The notes: generated by a model not told the origin, from the sequence alone. A stretch of DNA of 52,736 bases from Verrucomicrobiota bacterium (GCA_947471035.1 CANIWJ010000010.1:1-52736); one strand, 5' to 3'. Counted from the stretch's first letter, positions 33,127 through 41,929 are shown. Translations and numbers: made by a program.

Positions 33127-33630
33127 TTAGTTTTGTAGCATCGTGTCCGGATAAGGGCCGCGGAAGCGTTCGCCGTTGAAGTGGATGAGGTGGTCGGGGG
33201 CTTCGGCGATCCAGACTTCGGATTCCCACGAAATTTGGCCGAGGAAGGCTTGCATGGCTTTACGGGTTTCGAAGGCGGTTACGAAAACCAGCCCGGCGGT
33301 GGAGCCTTTGAATAATTGTTTAAGCCCGGAACGGCGTTTGTCGTCCACCGGACCGGCGCTGGTGACGGCTTCGATAAGGATCAGCCAGTTGCGTTTCACA
33401 TCGTGGATGACGACGTCGGGCATCTTGGCGGCGGCGTTCAGTTGAATGCCGAGGTCGGCGAACCGGGCTTCGTTAAAGTGAGTCGGCTGCTCGTGTGTAT
33501 AGTGAGCATAAAGGCATACGGAGCCCGGAAACCAATGAGAGGCCAATTTCGTAAGCACCGCTTCGATAAGGTCTGGGTCCGCTGTGGAATTGCTGTTGGG
33601 TGTCATCGCGAAGGCAGGTTGATCGGTCAT
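33127..33630 (-). CDS. BsuBI/PstI-family restriction endonuclease, C-terminal domain only
   Basis: A 167-residue protein matching the catalytic C-terminal domain of BsuBI/PstI-type endonucleases: LGIQLNAAAKMPDVVIHDVKRNWLILIEAVTSAGPVDDKRR carries the PD-(D/E)xK-like core (D in MPDVV, E in LIEAVTS), followed by GLVFVTAFETRKAMQAFLGQISWESEVWIAEAPDHLIHFNGERF. Full-length enzymes are about twice as long and have an N-terminal DNA-binding domain, which is absent. No matching methyltransferase is in the window, so this is either a remnant or a stand-alone nuclease domain. It lies on the same strand between MazEF and the metallophosphoesterase gene. Confidence 0.85.
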   Translation of the reverse strand: MTDQPAFAMTPNSNSTADPDLIEAVLTKLASHWFPGSVCLYAHYTHEQPTHFNEARFADLGIQLNAAAKMPDVVIHDVKRNWLILIEAVTSAGPVDDKRRSGLKQLFKGSTAGLVFVTAFETRKAMQAFLGQISWESEVWIAEAPDHLIHFNGERFRGPYPDTMLQN

Positions 33631-33669
33631 GATTAGCGGAATTTATGCAGTCCGGTCGGTGGGAGCAGA

Positions 33670-33987
33670 CTACGAGAGGGCGAGCCAGCGCTTTACCGCA
33701 TCCTCGATCTGGGCGAGGGTCGGGCCGTCGATCACGCCTAGGCGGCGCACCAAGTGCGCGGCGGGCACGGTCGCGATGCCTTGGGCGTCGAAGCCGCCCG
33801 CATCAAACCCGCGCGCGGTGTGCGGCACCTCGAAACGTGTGCCGCGCAACGCAGTCGTGCGGGGAACAAAGGTGACGACGGCGCGCTCAATCTCGTCGTA
33901 AGGCACGCTCAAAAGCAGGGCTGGCCGGGTTTTGGCAACCATGCCGAGGTCAACCAACCAGATTTCACCGCGCTGGAAACGGCTCAC
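33670..33987 (-). CDS. MazF/PemK-family endoribonuclease toxin
   Basis: A 105-residue toxin of the MazF/PemK/CcdB fold. The N-terminus FQRGEIWLVDLGMVAKTRPALLLS has the strand-loop signature, with the catalytic Arg in KTRPALL. VVTFVPRTTALRGTRFEV and IATVPAAHLVRRLGVIDG are the next conserved strands. By family it cleaves single-stranded mRNA at short sequences. Its ATG overlaps the antitoxin stop codon by 4 bases, giving translational coupling. Confidence 0.9.
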   Translation of the reverse strand: MSRFQRGEIWLVDLGMVAKTRPALLLSVPYDEIERAVVTFVPRTTALRGTRFEVPHTARGFDAGGFDAQGIATVPAAHLVRRLGVIDGPTLAQIEDAVKRWLALS

Positions 33988-34139
33988 GCGCTTTTCCCCT
34001 CTTCCTCTTCGTAGGCAAGGAAGGTGGCTTCGGCCGCGTTTAAGAGCGCCTGGCGCTGCTCATACCAGACCGCAAAGGCTCGCGACTCCTGAGGGCTTAG
34101 TTTTTCCACGGCAGATTCGATTTCGATAACGGTGCTCAT
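33984..34139 (-). CDS. Short antitoxin paired with MazF
   Basis: A 51-residue acidic protein from ATG 34139 (MSTVIEIESAVEKLSPQESRAFAVWYEQRQ), with a helical, glutamate-rich C-terminus (NAAEATFLAYEEEEG). No DNA-binding domain is obvious in so short a chain. It is assigned as antitoxin because it precedes and overlaps a MazF gene, the usual order. A longer frame upstream starts inside a basic, non-conserved stretch and is not preferred. Confidence 0.75.
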   Translation of the reverse strand: MSTVIEIESAVEKLSPQESRAFAVWYEQRQALLNAAEATFLAYEEEEGKSA

Positions 34140-34208
34140 GGTTCGGATGGTGCGAATTCTCTGACGGCAGGCAACTCTGCACCGGTTTGTTTGGCGGGTG
34201 GGGACGGA

Positions 34209-34270
34209 GCGCGTGGGGCGTTCGGGCACTGGGCACGCTACGGCGGGGTGCGGCGACCCCGCCCTACATT
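34209..34270. repeat. Dispersed hairpin repeat (GGCGGGGT/ACCCCGCC), copy 1
   Basis: The segment gggcgttcgggcactggg followed by the GGCGGGGT / ACCCCGCC hairpin recurs, slightly diverged, at 41930-41985. Both copies lie just beyond the 3' end of a minus-strand gene, so they may also work as terminator-like stems. Confidence 0.75.
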
Positions 34271-34281
34271 GGCAGGCGCGG

Positions 34282-37200
34282 TCAGGGGGTGGTGACGCGG
34301 AGGCGGAGGAAACGGCGGGGCGGGCTGGCGGTGGAGAGGTCCACGATGTCGGCGACTGTGATGTAGCCGGGGGTGTTGGCGGCTCCGGTGGATTGCCAGA
34401 TTTCCACCCAGTCGGCGGGGCTCAGGCTGGAGCCGGATTCTACCCGGTAGGTGAGCGTCGGGTCGGCTATCCGCGCAAAGGTGAGGGTGAGGCGGTCTTC
34501 GACGAGTTGCGAGGTGAGCAGGCCGGTGTCGCGCGCGAGCGGCGAGGTGCCGAGGGCGTATTCGAGCAGGTTGGGGTAGCCGTCGCCGTCGGGGTCGGTG
34601 AGGTCGGCGGCGTTGCCGCTGGCGGCGGTGGTGGCGAAATTCGCCTGCCGCCAGGATTGGAGCGGGGTGAGGAAGCTGATGTTGTCGAAGGTGGCGGTCA
34701 CCGTGCTGTTGCCGGTGCGGGGGGCGGCGACGAAGCCTACCGATAGCGTGGAGCCGCTGAGGAGGTTGGTCCGGGCGGTGCCGAGCTGGGTCCAGCTGGT
34801 GCCGGTTTCCGAATAGTAACAGGTGAACACATCGCCTTGCCGCACTAGGCGGATCCACTCGGGGATGCCGCGACTGGTGGAGCTGGCGGTGAAGAAATTC
34901 ACGTTGGTGGTCGAGCCGCCGGTGGCGGTTTTGTGTTGGGCCCAGACCGCGCCGCTGTTGGTGCGCATGAGGTAGATACCGCTGTAGCGGGAGCCGGCGG
35001 CGGTGGTCTCGCGGAAGACGAGTCCGGCTTTGGCGGAGGTATCGGTCGAGGTCAGGGAGGCGAGGCGGGCGGTGAAGGTGCCGTCGCCACTCCACGGTTG
35101 GGAAACGTAGGTAAAGGAGTCGCCGCTGCCGGTCCACATGTCGGCGTTGGTGCCTCCGGTGGATGCGCCGCCGGTGCCGGTGATGGTAAAGCTGGTGGCG
35201 GAGTTGACCGTGGTGGTGCCGGCCGCGACTCCGGTGTAGGGGTTGATCTGGCGGAGGGTCCACGGCGCGGGGAGTGAGGGCGCGGTGACAGTGAGGGTGA
35301 AGGTGGCAGTGCTGGTGTTGCCGGCGGCGTCCTGTGCGGTGACGGTCACGAGGGTGTTGCCCACCGGGAAAAAGGAGCCGGAGGCGGGCGTGGCGGTGGC
35401 GGTGCAGTTGCCGGAGACGGCGTCCACCGCGCTAATATCGAAATCCACGTAGGCTCCGGAGGCGGTGGCACCCGGGACGGTCTGGTTGCCTGGCGTTGTG
35501 ATGATGGGGCCGGTGGTGTCGGCCACGACGGAGGGTGTCCAGAGCTTCAGCTCGGCGAGCTGCAGGCTGGTGGCGTCGCCGTTGTTGGCGGTGACGACGA
35601 GGCGGTGGAAGGAGTAGGCGGAGTTGTTAACAAAGCCGAAGTCGAAGGTCTGGCCGCGGGCGGAGAAGGTGATGCCGGTGCGGGTGTCGAGGACGATCCA
35701 GGTGGTGCCGTCGGGGGAGCCCTCGAAGCGCCAGTCGCGCGGGTCGCGGGCGGGGGTGTCGGCCGCGCTGGTGACGGAGTAGCGGGTCAGACGGGCCGGG
35801 GTGTTGCCGGCGAATTGATAGGTGAGCGTGCCGGTGGGGTTGCCGCTGGCGGTTTGCCAGGCGGTGGCGGGGTCGCCGTCGAAGGCGTTGGCGGCGGGGG
35901 TGGCGGTGCTGGTGGCGGAGGCGGCGCCGCTGGAGGGGGCGGTGGCGAGCGGGTAGGTGGTGGTGGAGTTGGTCTGCTCGGCCCAGTGTTCGCCGGCGGA
36001 GTTGAGGGCGTGGAAGCGGTAGTAGTAGCGCGTGCCGGGAGTGAGGTTGGCCGGGGTGTAGGCAACGTGGCCGGAGCCGGGCTGGCCGAGGAGGGTGACG
36101 TTTTGCCAGGCGGCGGGGTCGGTGCCGCCGTCGCCGGTGCCCCAATACACGCGGACGGTGGCGTTGGCGTCGAACTGCGGGTAGGCGAGGGTGCCGGCGA
36201 AGGTGGCGGTGTTGGCTCCGACCGAGAGGGCGGCGTTGGTGACGATGAAGGGCGTCCAGACGCGGGCGGCGGCGGGGCGGAGCTCGTCGTTGTAGAGGCC
36301 GGACATTTCCAGGGGGACGGGCACGAAGCCGGGCAGGTCGCGGTAGGCCGGGGCGTCGGGGCGGAGGCGCAGGTCGTCGTTGGCGAAGTCGATGAAGCCG
36401 GGGTCGCTGGTGTAGTGGAGGTTGGGGCCGGACTGGAGGGTGGCGGCGGGGACGGTGGCGACGCTGGCGGTGTTGGTCGTGGCGTTGATCGTGATCTGGC
36501 GCCAGTTGATGGGGGAGGCGGAGTCGAGGGCGTGGTAGGACAGGTTGTTCTGGATGGTACCGCCGGGGGTGGAGTGGAAGTAGAAGCTGTCGCGGCAGTT
36601 GACCGAGATGTTGTTGTAGGCGCGCAGGGCCATGGAGACGCCGGGCACGTTGCCGCCGTTGGCGGTATTGGTGGTGGTCCAGATGCCGAAGCCGCGCTGG
36701 GCGGTGGACGGCGTCTTGAGGTTCATGACGTTGCCGTAGATCGGGGTGCGGACGTGGTCGAAGTCGTTGTAAACGCCTTCGCCGAGCGGGCTGGAGTAGA
36801 GGTGGTTGTAGCGGATGACGGTGCCGGAATCGATGTTGGGGCCGAAGCGGTAGATGGCGCCGAGGTCGTTGGAGATGCGGGTGAAGTCGGAGACCTCGTT
36901 GTATTCGATGATGTTGTTGTAGCCGGACCAGAGGATGCCGGCGTGGGGGGAGGTGCGGATGTCGTTGTGGGCGGCGCGCATGCCGTAGGTGGGCGTGCCC
37001 CAGGAGCCGAGCGGGCCGCCGTAGCCGATGTCCACCGCAGCCTGATAAACGCGCACGACCTCGCTGAAGGAGCGGAAGCGGTTGTTGACCGCGAAGTGAT
37101 CCGATGGGGCGGAGATCGAAGCGGTGGCGGAGCCGCGGAGCATGACGCCGCCGGAGGCGAGTTTCTCGAAGTCGGAGGAGACGACGCCGTGGCCGTTGCC

Positions 37201-40200
37201 GCCGTTGATATCCACCGCCATGTTGCCGGACTGGGAGAAGGCGCAGCCGAGGAGGAGCACGCGGGAGCCGTTGAGGACCTGGACGTTGACGCCGAGATGG
37301 CGGCGGAAAGTCAGGCCTTGGAGGCGGACGTCGCTGGCGCCGCTGAACTGGATCAGCGGGGTGCCGACGTCGGCGAGCTCGATCTCCGCATCGGCGGGGG
37401 AGCCGGCGCGGTCCATGAGGAAGTAGAGTTTCTTGCGGTTAAAATCGATGCACCACTCGCCGGGTTGGTCGAGTTCTTCGAGGAGGTTGACCACCCACCA
37501 GGGTTCTTTCTTGGAGCCGGCGGGGCGGTTGTATTTGTCGCCGATGCCGTTGGAGATGAGGGCGGCGGTGGCGGGGTTGGTGGCGGCGGTGATGAAGCCG
37601 ATGGTTTGTTTGGCGGGGTCGATGAGTTTTACCTTCGCGTGGTTGATTTGCCAAGGTACGCGCCAGTAGCCGCCGAGCCAGACGCCGCCGGAGGCGAGGG
37701 CGGTTTGCCAGCGGGTGACGTGGGCGGCGTCGGCCGCGCTGTATTGGAATGCGCCGCCGACGGCGGAGGTGGAGCCGTCGCCGAGGGTGTAGGTGCCGGC
37801 GCCGTTGAGGTAGCCGGTGGCGGCAGTGCCGGGCGCGGCGTAATCGGCGCCGGGGGCGACCCCGTTCATGGCGAGATTGGGGGTCTTGGTGTCGTCGGTG
37901 AGATTGAGGTTGGGGTAGCGGGAAATACGCATGCGTTCGCCCTGGTAAAAGACTTCGAGCAGGCCGCCGTTTTGCGCGGTGCGGAGGGCGTTGAAAATGA
38001 GCCACTCGTTGAAGAGATCGGGGAAGGCGGCGGCGCGGGCGTTGCCGGTGACGTCGGTTTCCCAGATGCGGGTGACATCCACGCCGGGGGCGGCGCGGCC
38101 CTGTTCGGAGACGGCGAGCGGGGTCCATTGCGAGGCGGCGAGCACGCGCGTGCTGGTCAGGATGGGCGTCTCGCCGGGGTACGCGGCATAGACGATGGGG
38201 GCGGACTCGGTGCCGGAATCCTGAGCGGCGAGCGCGAACGTCGTGGTGCGGCGATGGATACCGCCGCGCAGGTAAACCGTCACGCCGCCCAAGCGTTGGG
38301 TAGAGTTGAGCAGGCGGAGGGTGTCGCGGGCTTTTTCCAAGGTGGCGAAGGGCGCGGCGAAGGTGCCGGCGGCGGTGTCGGAGCCAGTCGGCGAGACGTA
38401 GTAGGCGAGCGCGCTGGCGGGCTGGGGGATGCGCACGCGGACGTTCCAGTGGCGCGTGACGGTGCTGGCATCGGCGTAGGTTTCGATGACGCGCAGCCAG
38501 TGCGTGCCGACGGCCTTGTTGACCGGCGAATAGGTGAAGGCGGCGCTGGTGCCGACGGCGTCGCCGTCGAGAATCCATTGGTAGGAGGCGGCTCCGGGGA
38601 AGGCGTTGAAGGTTTGGGTGGCACCGGAGTCGAGCAGGACGGTGACGGTCGAGGGCGGGGTGGTGACGCGAACGGAAAAGGTTCTGGTGACCGAGCCGAC
38701 GGCGTTGCGAAGGGTGACGGAGTAGGTGGCGGCGTCGGCAGCCTGGAAGTTGAGCAAGGTGAGCGTGCTGGAAACGGTGCCGTCGATGAGGGTGCCGTCC
38801 TTATACCATTCGTAGGTGACGGGGGAGAGGCTGCTGGCGGTGACGCCGAGGAGGACGGCGTCGCCCGCGCCGATGGCGGCGGGCGAAGTAGCGGAGGCGA
38901 CGGCGGGGGCGACGACCGGCAGGTAGTTGCTCAAAGTGACGCTGGTGGCGGACTGGGTGACGAGGAAGGTATGCAGGCCGTCGGCGGAAACGATGCGTGT
39001 GCCGGAGGCGGCGTTGGTGAAGGCACCGGAGATCGTGCCCGAGGCGGAGAGCAGGGTGAAGGTGGCGGTGGCGGCCCCGGTATAGCCGGAAAGGAGGTTG
39101 ACCACCAAGTTGCCGCCGAGGGTGACGGAGCCGGAGACGGATAGGGTATCGTAGCAGCCGGAGGCGTGTTGGAAGGCGGTGGCGGCGGTGGGTCCGCCGA
39201 GGTCGATGGCGAGAGCGGAGCCGGAGAGCGTGGTGTAGTTGCCGGTGATCGCGGTTTTCCCGGCGGTGCCCACGCCGCCGGGGGCGAGGGTGCCGCCACG
39301 ATTCACGAGCGTGCCGAGTTGGTCTGAGGTGGCGGTCTGGCCGGATGTGGTGGTGGCGGTCGGCGAGTGGCCGAGGTTGGTGGCGATGAAGGTGCCGGGG
39401 GCGAGGGTGCCGCCGAGGAAGTTGAAGTTGCTCACGCCACCGGTGGAAACGACGCCCTGAATGTTGCCCGCGACGAGGAGGGTGCCGCCGGTGAGGGTGT
39501 AGGCGGTTTGGTTGGCGGCGAGGGAGGAGCCGATGGAGAGGTGGGTGTAGGTGTTGGCGTTGGTCGCGCCGGTGAAAACGTGCGATCCGGGGGTAATGCC
39601 GACGCGCACGGTGCCGCCGCTTTGGTTGAGCAGAACGGAGGTGTTGGCGATGCCGCCGAGGGAGAGCGCGGCGGAGGCGATGCCTGAGCCGTTGGGGAAA
39701 TTACCTGTGCCATTGGCGACATCGAGGGTGCCGCCGGAGACGTTGAAGTTAACGGTGCCGGTGGGAGTGCCTGCACCGTGGGCACCGAGACCGAGGTGGC
39801 CGGAGTTGGCGATGGCGTTGCCGCCGCCGGTGACGAGGAGGGTGCCGCCGGAGAGGTTGATGATGGTGCCGGTGGCACCGTTGAACTGGCCGAGGTAACG
39901 GGCTCCGCCGGTGGCGAGGGTGCCGCCGCTGAGGTTGAGCGTGCCGGTGAAGGCGGAGGTGTTGTTGGAGCCGAGATCGTTGGTGCGCCACTCGCCGGAG
40001 CGGACTTCGAGCACGCCGGTATCGCTGATGCGGATGCCCGCGCTGGCGGCGTTGGAGACGGTGTTGACCGATGTAGTGGAGTTAAGCGCGGAGCCGAGAA
40101 CGAGGCGGCGGTTCACCTGAAGGGCAGCGGCGCTTGCGATTGTGTGGTAGAGCTCGACGTTGTTGCCCGGGGCGGGGTCGAGGATCAGGTCGCCGGAGCC

Positions 40201-40671
40201 GGAGCCGCCGATGATGAGCTGACCGGCGAGCGGCGTGGCGGAGGTGCCGGCACGGAGAGAACCGGTGAGGCGCAGGGTGCCGCCGGTGCCGACTTGGAAG
40301 GTCTGGGTGGCGGTGAGGGCGAGCGCGGCTGAGACGGTGTTGGTTCCGGAGGACTGGGCGGCGGCGGAGAGTCCGGAGGCACCGAGCGTGAGGGTGTTGG
40401 CCGGGGAGGCGGCGGAGAGGGTCCAGCCGCCGGTCGTGGTGGAAAAGACGAGGCCGGTGACGGAGCGATTGGCGGCGAGTCGGGGCTGGTTGGCGGTGGG
40501 TGTGCCGGTGAAGGTGGCGACGTCGGTAAGTAGATCGTCGGCGGGGAGGGCGTTCCAATTGGAGGCGTTGGCGAATGCAGTATCGGCCGCGCCGGACCAG
40601 GTGGACACGGCGGCGCGGGCGCAGGGCGTGGCGAGCACGCAGGCCAAAGCAAAGGCGACGAAACGGGGCAT
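34282..40671 (-). CDS. Giant secreted mosaic protein (beta-strand repeats, Ig, beta-helix, F5/8C, HYR domains)
   Basis: A 2129-residue exported protein. The signal peptide MPRFVAFALACVLATPCARA is followed by about 560 residues of autotransporter-associated beta-strand repeats (TGTLNLSGGTLATGG style). An Ig-like domain comes next (YEWYKDGTLIDG, about 590-680). Then a right-handed parallel beta-helix (about 755-1465; YYVSPTGSDTAAGTFAAPFATL, NNIIEYNEVSDF), fibronectin-like strands, an F5/8 type C lectin-like domain (about 1580-1715; ANAFDGDPATAWQTASG) and a HYR-like domain (DTTGPIITTPGNQTV) follow. A laminin-G-like module (about 1810-1985) and a calcium-binding-type tail (DPDGDGYPNLLEYALG, about 2037) complete the chain. 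The beta-helix resembles polysaccharide lyases or hydrolases, so a role in polysaccharide binding or breakdown at the cell surface is inferred. It has its own upstream region. Confidence 0.88.
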   Translation of the reverse strand: MPRFVAFALACVLATPCARAAVSTWSGAADTAFANASNWNALPADDLLTDVATFTGTPTANQPRLAANRSVTGLVFSTTTGGWTLSAASPANTLTLGASGLSAAAQSSGTNTVSAALALTATQTFQVGTGGTLRLTGSLRAGTSATPLAGQLIIGGSGSGDLILDPAPGNNVELYHTIASAAALQVNRRLVLGSALNSTTSVNTVSNAASAGIRISDTGVLEVRSGEWRTNDLGSNNTSAFTGTLNLSGGTLATGGARYLGQFNGATGTIINLSGGTLLVTGGGNAIANSGHLGLGAHGAGTPTGTVNFNVSGGTLDVANGTGNFPNGSGIASAALSLGGIANTSVLLNQSGGTVRVGITPGSHVFTGATNANTYTHLSIGSSLAANQTAYTLTGGTLLVAGNIQGVVSTGGVSNFNFLGGTLAPGTFIATNLGHSPTATTTSGQTATSDQLGTLVNRGGTLAPGGVGTAGKTAITGNYTTLSGSALAIDLGGPTAATAFQHASGCYDTLSVSGSVTLGGNLVVNLLSGYTGAATATFTLLSASGTISGAFTNAASGTRIVSADGLHTFLVTQSATSVTLSNYLPVVAPAVASATSPAAIGAGDAVLLGVTASSLSPVTYEWYKDGTLIDGTVSSTLTLLNFQAADAATYSVTLRNAVGSVTRTFSVRVTTPPSTVTVLLDSGATQTFNAFPGAASYQWILDGDAVGTSAAFTYSPVNKAVGTHWLRVIETYADASTVTRHWNVRVRIPQPASALAYYVSPTGSDTAAGTFAAPFATLEKARDTLRLLNSTQRLGGVTVYLRGGIHRRTTTFALAAQDSGTESAPIVYAAYPGETPILTSTRVLAASQWTPLAVSEQGRAAPGVDVTRIWETDVTGNARAAAFPDLFNEWLIFNALRTAQNGGLLEVFYQGERMRISRYPNLNLTDDTKTPNLAMNGVAPGADYAAPGTAATGYLNGAGTYTLGDGSTSAVGGAFQYSAADAAHVTRWQTALASGGVWLGGYWRVPWQINHAKVKLIDPAKQTIGFITAATNPATAALISNGIGDKYNRPAGSKKEPWWVVNLLEELDQPGEWCIDFNRKKLYFLMDRAGSPADAEIELADVGTPLIQFSGASDVRLQGLTFRRHLGVNVQVLNGSRVLLLGCAFSQSGNMAVDINGGNGHGVVSSDFEKLASGGVMLRGSATASISAPSDHFAVNNRFRSFSEVVRVYQAAVDIGYGGPLGSWGTPTYGMRAAHNDIRTSPHAGILWSGYNNIIEYNEVSDFTRISNDLGAIYRFGPNIDSGTVIRYNHLYSSPLGEGVYNDFDHVRTPIYGNVMNLKTPSTAQRGFGIWTTTNTANGGNVPGVSMALRAYNNISVNCRDSFYFHSTPGGTIQNNLSYHALDSASPINWRQITINATTNTASVATVPAATLQSGPNLHYTSDPGFIDFANDDLRLRPDAPAYRDLPGFVPVPLEMSGLYNDELRPAAARVWTPFIVTNAALSVGANTATFAGTLAYPQFDANATVRVYWGTGDGGTDPAAWQNVTLLGQPGSGHVAYTPANLTPGTRYYYRFHALNSAGEHWAEQTNSTTTYPLATAPSSGAASATSTATPAANAFDGDPATAWQTASGNPTGTLTYQFAGNTPARLTRYSVTSAADTPARDPRDWRFEGSPDGTTWIVLDTRTGITFSARGQTFDFGFVNNSAYSFHRLVVTANNGDATSLQLAELKLWTPSVVADTTGPIITTPGNQTVPGATASGAYVDFDISAVDAVSGNCTATATPASGSFFPVGNTLVTVTAQDAAGNTSTATFTLTVTAPSLPAPWTLRQINPYTGVAAGTTTVNSATSFTITGTGGASTGGTNADMWTGSGDSFTYVSQPWSGDGTFTARLASLTSTDTSAKAGLVFRETTAAGSRYSGIYLMRTNSGAVWAQHKTATGGSTTNVNFFTASSTSRGIPEWIRLVRQGDVFTCYYSETGTSWTQLGTARTNLLSGSTLSVGFVAAPRTGNSTVTATFDNISFLTPLQSWRQANFATTAASGNAADLTDPDGDGYPNLLEYALGTSPLARDTGLLTSQLVEDRLTLTFARIADPTLTYRVESGSSLSPADWVEIWQSTGAANTPGYITVADIVDLSTASPPRRFLRLRVTTP

Positions 40672-40770
40672 GGGGTGGGGTATGCAGACGGCTGACTGGC
40701 GGGGGAGGCCGACTGCATTGAGGTAAGAACGGAATGTATGCCTTCCTGTTTATTCCGGAAAAAAGACCAA

Positions 40771-40784
40771 TTTTTTGCAAAAAA
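40771..40784. promoter_or_regulatory. Palindrome upstream of the giant secreted gene
   Basis: TTTTTTGCAAAAAA is a perfect 14-bp palindrome about 100 bases before the start codon, in an otherwise GC-rich region. It could be an operator or part of a promoter. Confidence 0.4.
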
Positions 40785-40883
40785 CACCGGTCGCCTCGGT
40801 GTAGGGCGTGTCTGGGTTTAAGCGGTGAAAATCTTATCTATGTAAGCCTCGGGCCGGTTTTGGCTTACCGGGGTGCGGGAAGG

Positions 40884-41642
40884 TCAGGATCGCTTGCGCC
40901 GCCGCCACAGCGAGTAGGCGCCACAGGCCCCGGCGAGGACCGTGGCGTAGGCGGCCGGTTCGGGGACCGGGGCCAGGTGGAGAACGAGGTCGTTGCCGGC
41001 CTGATAGAGCGAGGCCCGCGAGGCGAAGTCGCCCGTCACCGAGAACAGGTCGGCAGAGAAACCTGTGATGCCTACGGACACATTCAGGAATGTCCAATCG
41101 TAGGCGGCCTGTGGGTCATAGCCTGCGGGCGTGCCTGCGACGCTTCCTGCGTAGCTATGAATATCGAGCACGAATGAGCCCACGCTATACCCCGTGAAGT
41201 CCACGGTTGAACTAGACCAGTTCGTCCACCCCGTGCCCATGCCAGCGTTTACGTCGCTGATGCCGAATGCCCAGGCCGTAAGTTGAGGGAGTGGCGGCAA
41301 CCCGAACGACCACGTAGCCACGAGCGGTAGGGTGGAGCCGTCTGGCACGTTGTAGTCGGAGAGGGTTCTTCCGTCGAGAAGCAGTTGATTGCCGTAGTAG
41401 AGATATTGCCGTTCCGGGGGCGTGCCCAGCCTGTCTTGTACGAATTGCTTAACGTAATCGATCGAGTCGGACATCTCGACCGTAAAGGGACCGATCTGGC
41501 GCCCGTCTGGCTGGCGGATGAAAATCTGCGCGGCCATCGACTCCGGCACGGTTGCCCATAACATTAGGGCCGCCGCCAGGCAGAAGCCGTATGGCGACCT
41601 CGGGCGAGCGTTACTGACAGGAAACTCGATTATCAGGGGCAT
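40884..41642 (-). CDS. Exported ubiquitin-like PEP-CTERM protein
   Basis: A 252-residue exported protein with three parts. Residues 1-37 are a signal peptide (hydrophobic CLAAALMLWATVPESMA). Residues 39-110 are a ubiquitin-like domain: QIFIRQPDGRQIGPFTVE, DYVKQFVQDRLGTPPERQ, then LDGRTLSDYNVPDGSTLPLV, aligning without gaps across ubiquitin's central region and keeping the DGRTLSDYN loop exactly. Ubiquitin Lys48 and Lys63 positions are not Lys, Ile44 is Tyr, and there is no exposed diglycine because the chain continues. Residues about 115-225 are a beta-rich domain (STVDFTGYSVGSFVLDIHSYAG). The end VPEPAAYATVLAGACGAYSLWRRRKRS is a PEP-CTERM sorting signal, processed by an exosortase. The function is unknown. 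Its upstream region carries a perfect 14-bp palindrome. Confidence 0.9.
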   Translation of the reverse strand: MPLIIEFPVSNARPRSPYGFCLAAALMLWATVPESMAAQIFIRQPDGRQIGPFTVEMSDSIDYVKQFVQDRLGTPPERQYLYYGNQLLLDGRTLSDYNVPDGSTLPLVATWSFGLPPLPQLTAWAFGISDVNAGMGTGWTNWSSSTVDFTGYSVGSFVLDIHSYAGSVAGTPAGYDPQAAYDWTFLNVSVGITGFSADLFSVTGDFASRASLYQAGNDLVLHLAPVPEPAAYATVLAGACGAYSLWRRRKRS

Positions 41643-41721
41643 CGGAATCGGAAGTGGCTTCAGGGTGGGGTGACGGTTGAAAACGGAATCTCACCTCTGC
41701 TTTGATCAGGCAGTGTTTGTT

Positions 41722-41735
41722 GTATAACGTTATAC
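41722..41735 (-). promoter_or_regulatory. Perfect palindrome upstream of the ubiquitin-like gene
   Basis: GTATAACGTTATAC is its own reverse complement and lies 80 bases before the start codon. It overlaps a TATAAC/TATACT-like -10 and is a good candidate operator. Confidence 0.5.
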
Positions 41736-41792
41736 TAAAACTGCGAAAGCAGGACATGAGCAGGACATGGTTTAACACAAAGGCGCAAGGGC

Positions 41793-41848
41793 GCAGAGAA
41801 GCAGAGAAGCAGAGAAGCAGAGAAGCAGAGAAGCAGAGAAGCAGAGAA
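41793..41848. repeat. Tandem 8-bp repeat, seven perfect copies
   Basis: GCAGAGAA is repeated seven times without a mismatch, preceded by acacaaaggcgcaaggg. It is a simple-sequence array that may vary in copy number. Confidence 0.95.
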
Positions 41849-41929
41849 GAGTAGCCTACGCGGCTTGGCGATTTTGCGTTAAGACAAGTTCGGTTTGTTG
41901 TGAGGGTTTTGGATGAGACGGCGTGCGTT

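Noticed and set aside
35605-39144. A 1179-residue open frame on the plus strand
   Set aside because: It is antisense to the giant secreted gene, composed almost wholly of Gly, Ala, Val, Glu and Asp, and has no signal or domain. Such long antisense frames are expected in GC-rich DNA.
40884-41642. A functional ubiquitin conjugation tag
   Set aside because: The chain continues beyond the domain with no diglycine end, the key lysines are changed, and the protein is exported and PEP-CTERM anchored.
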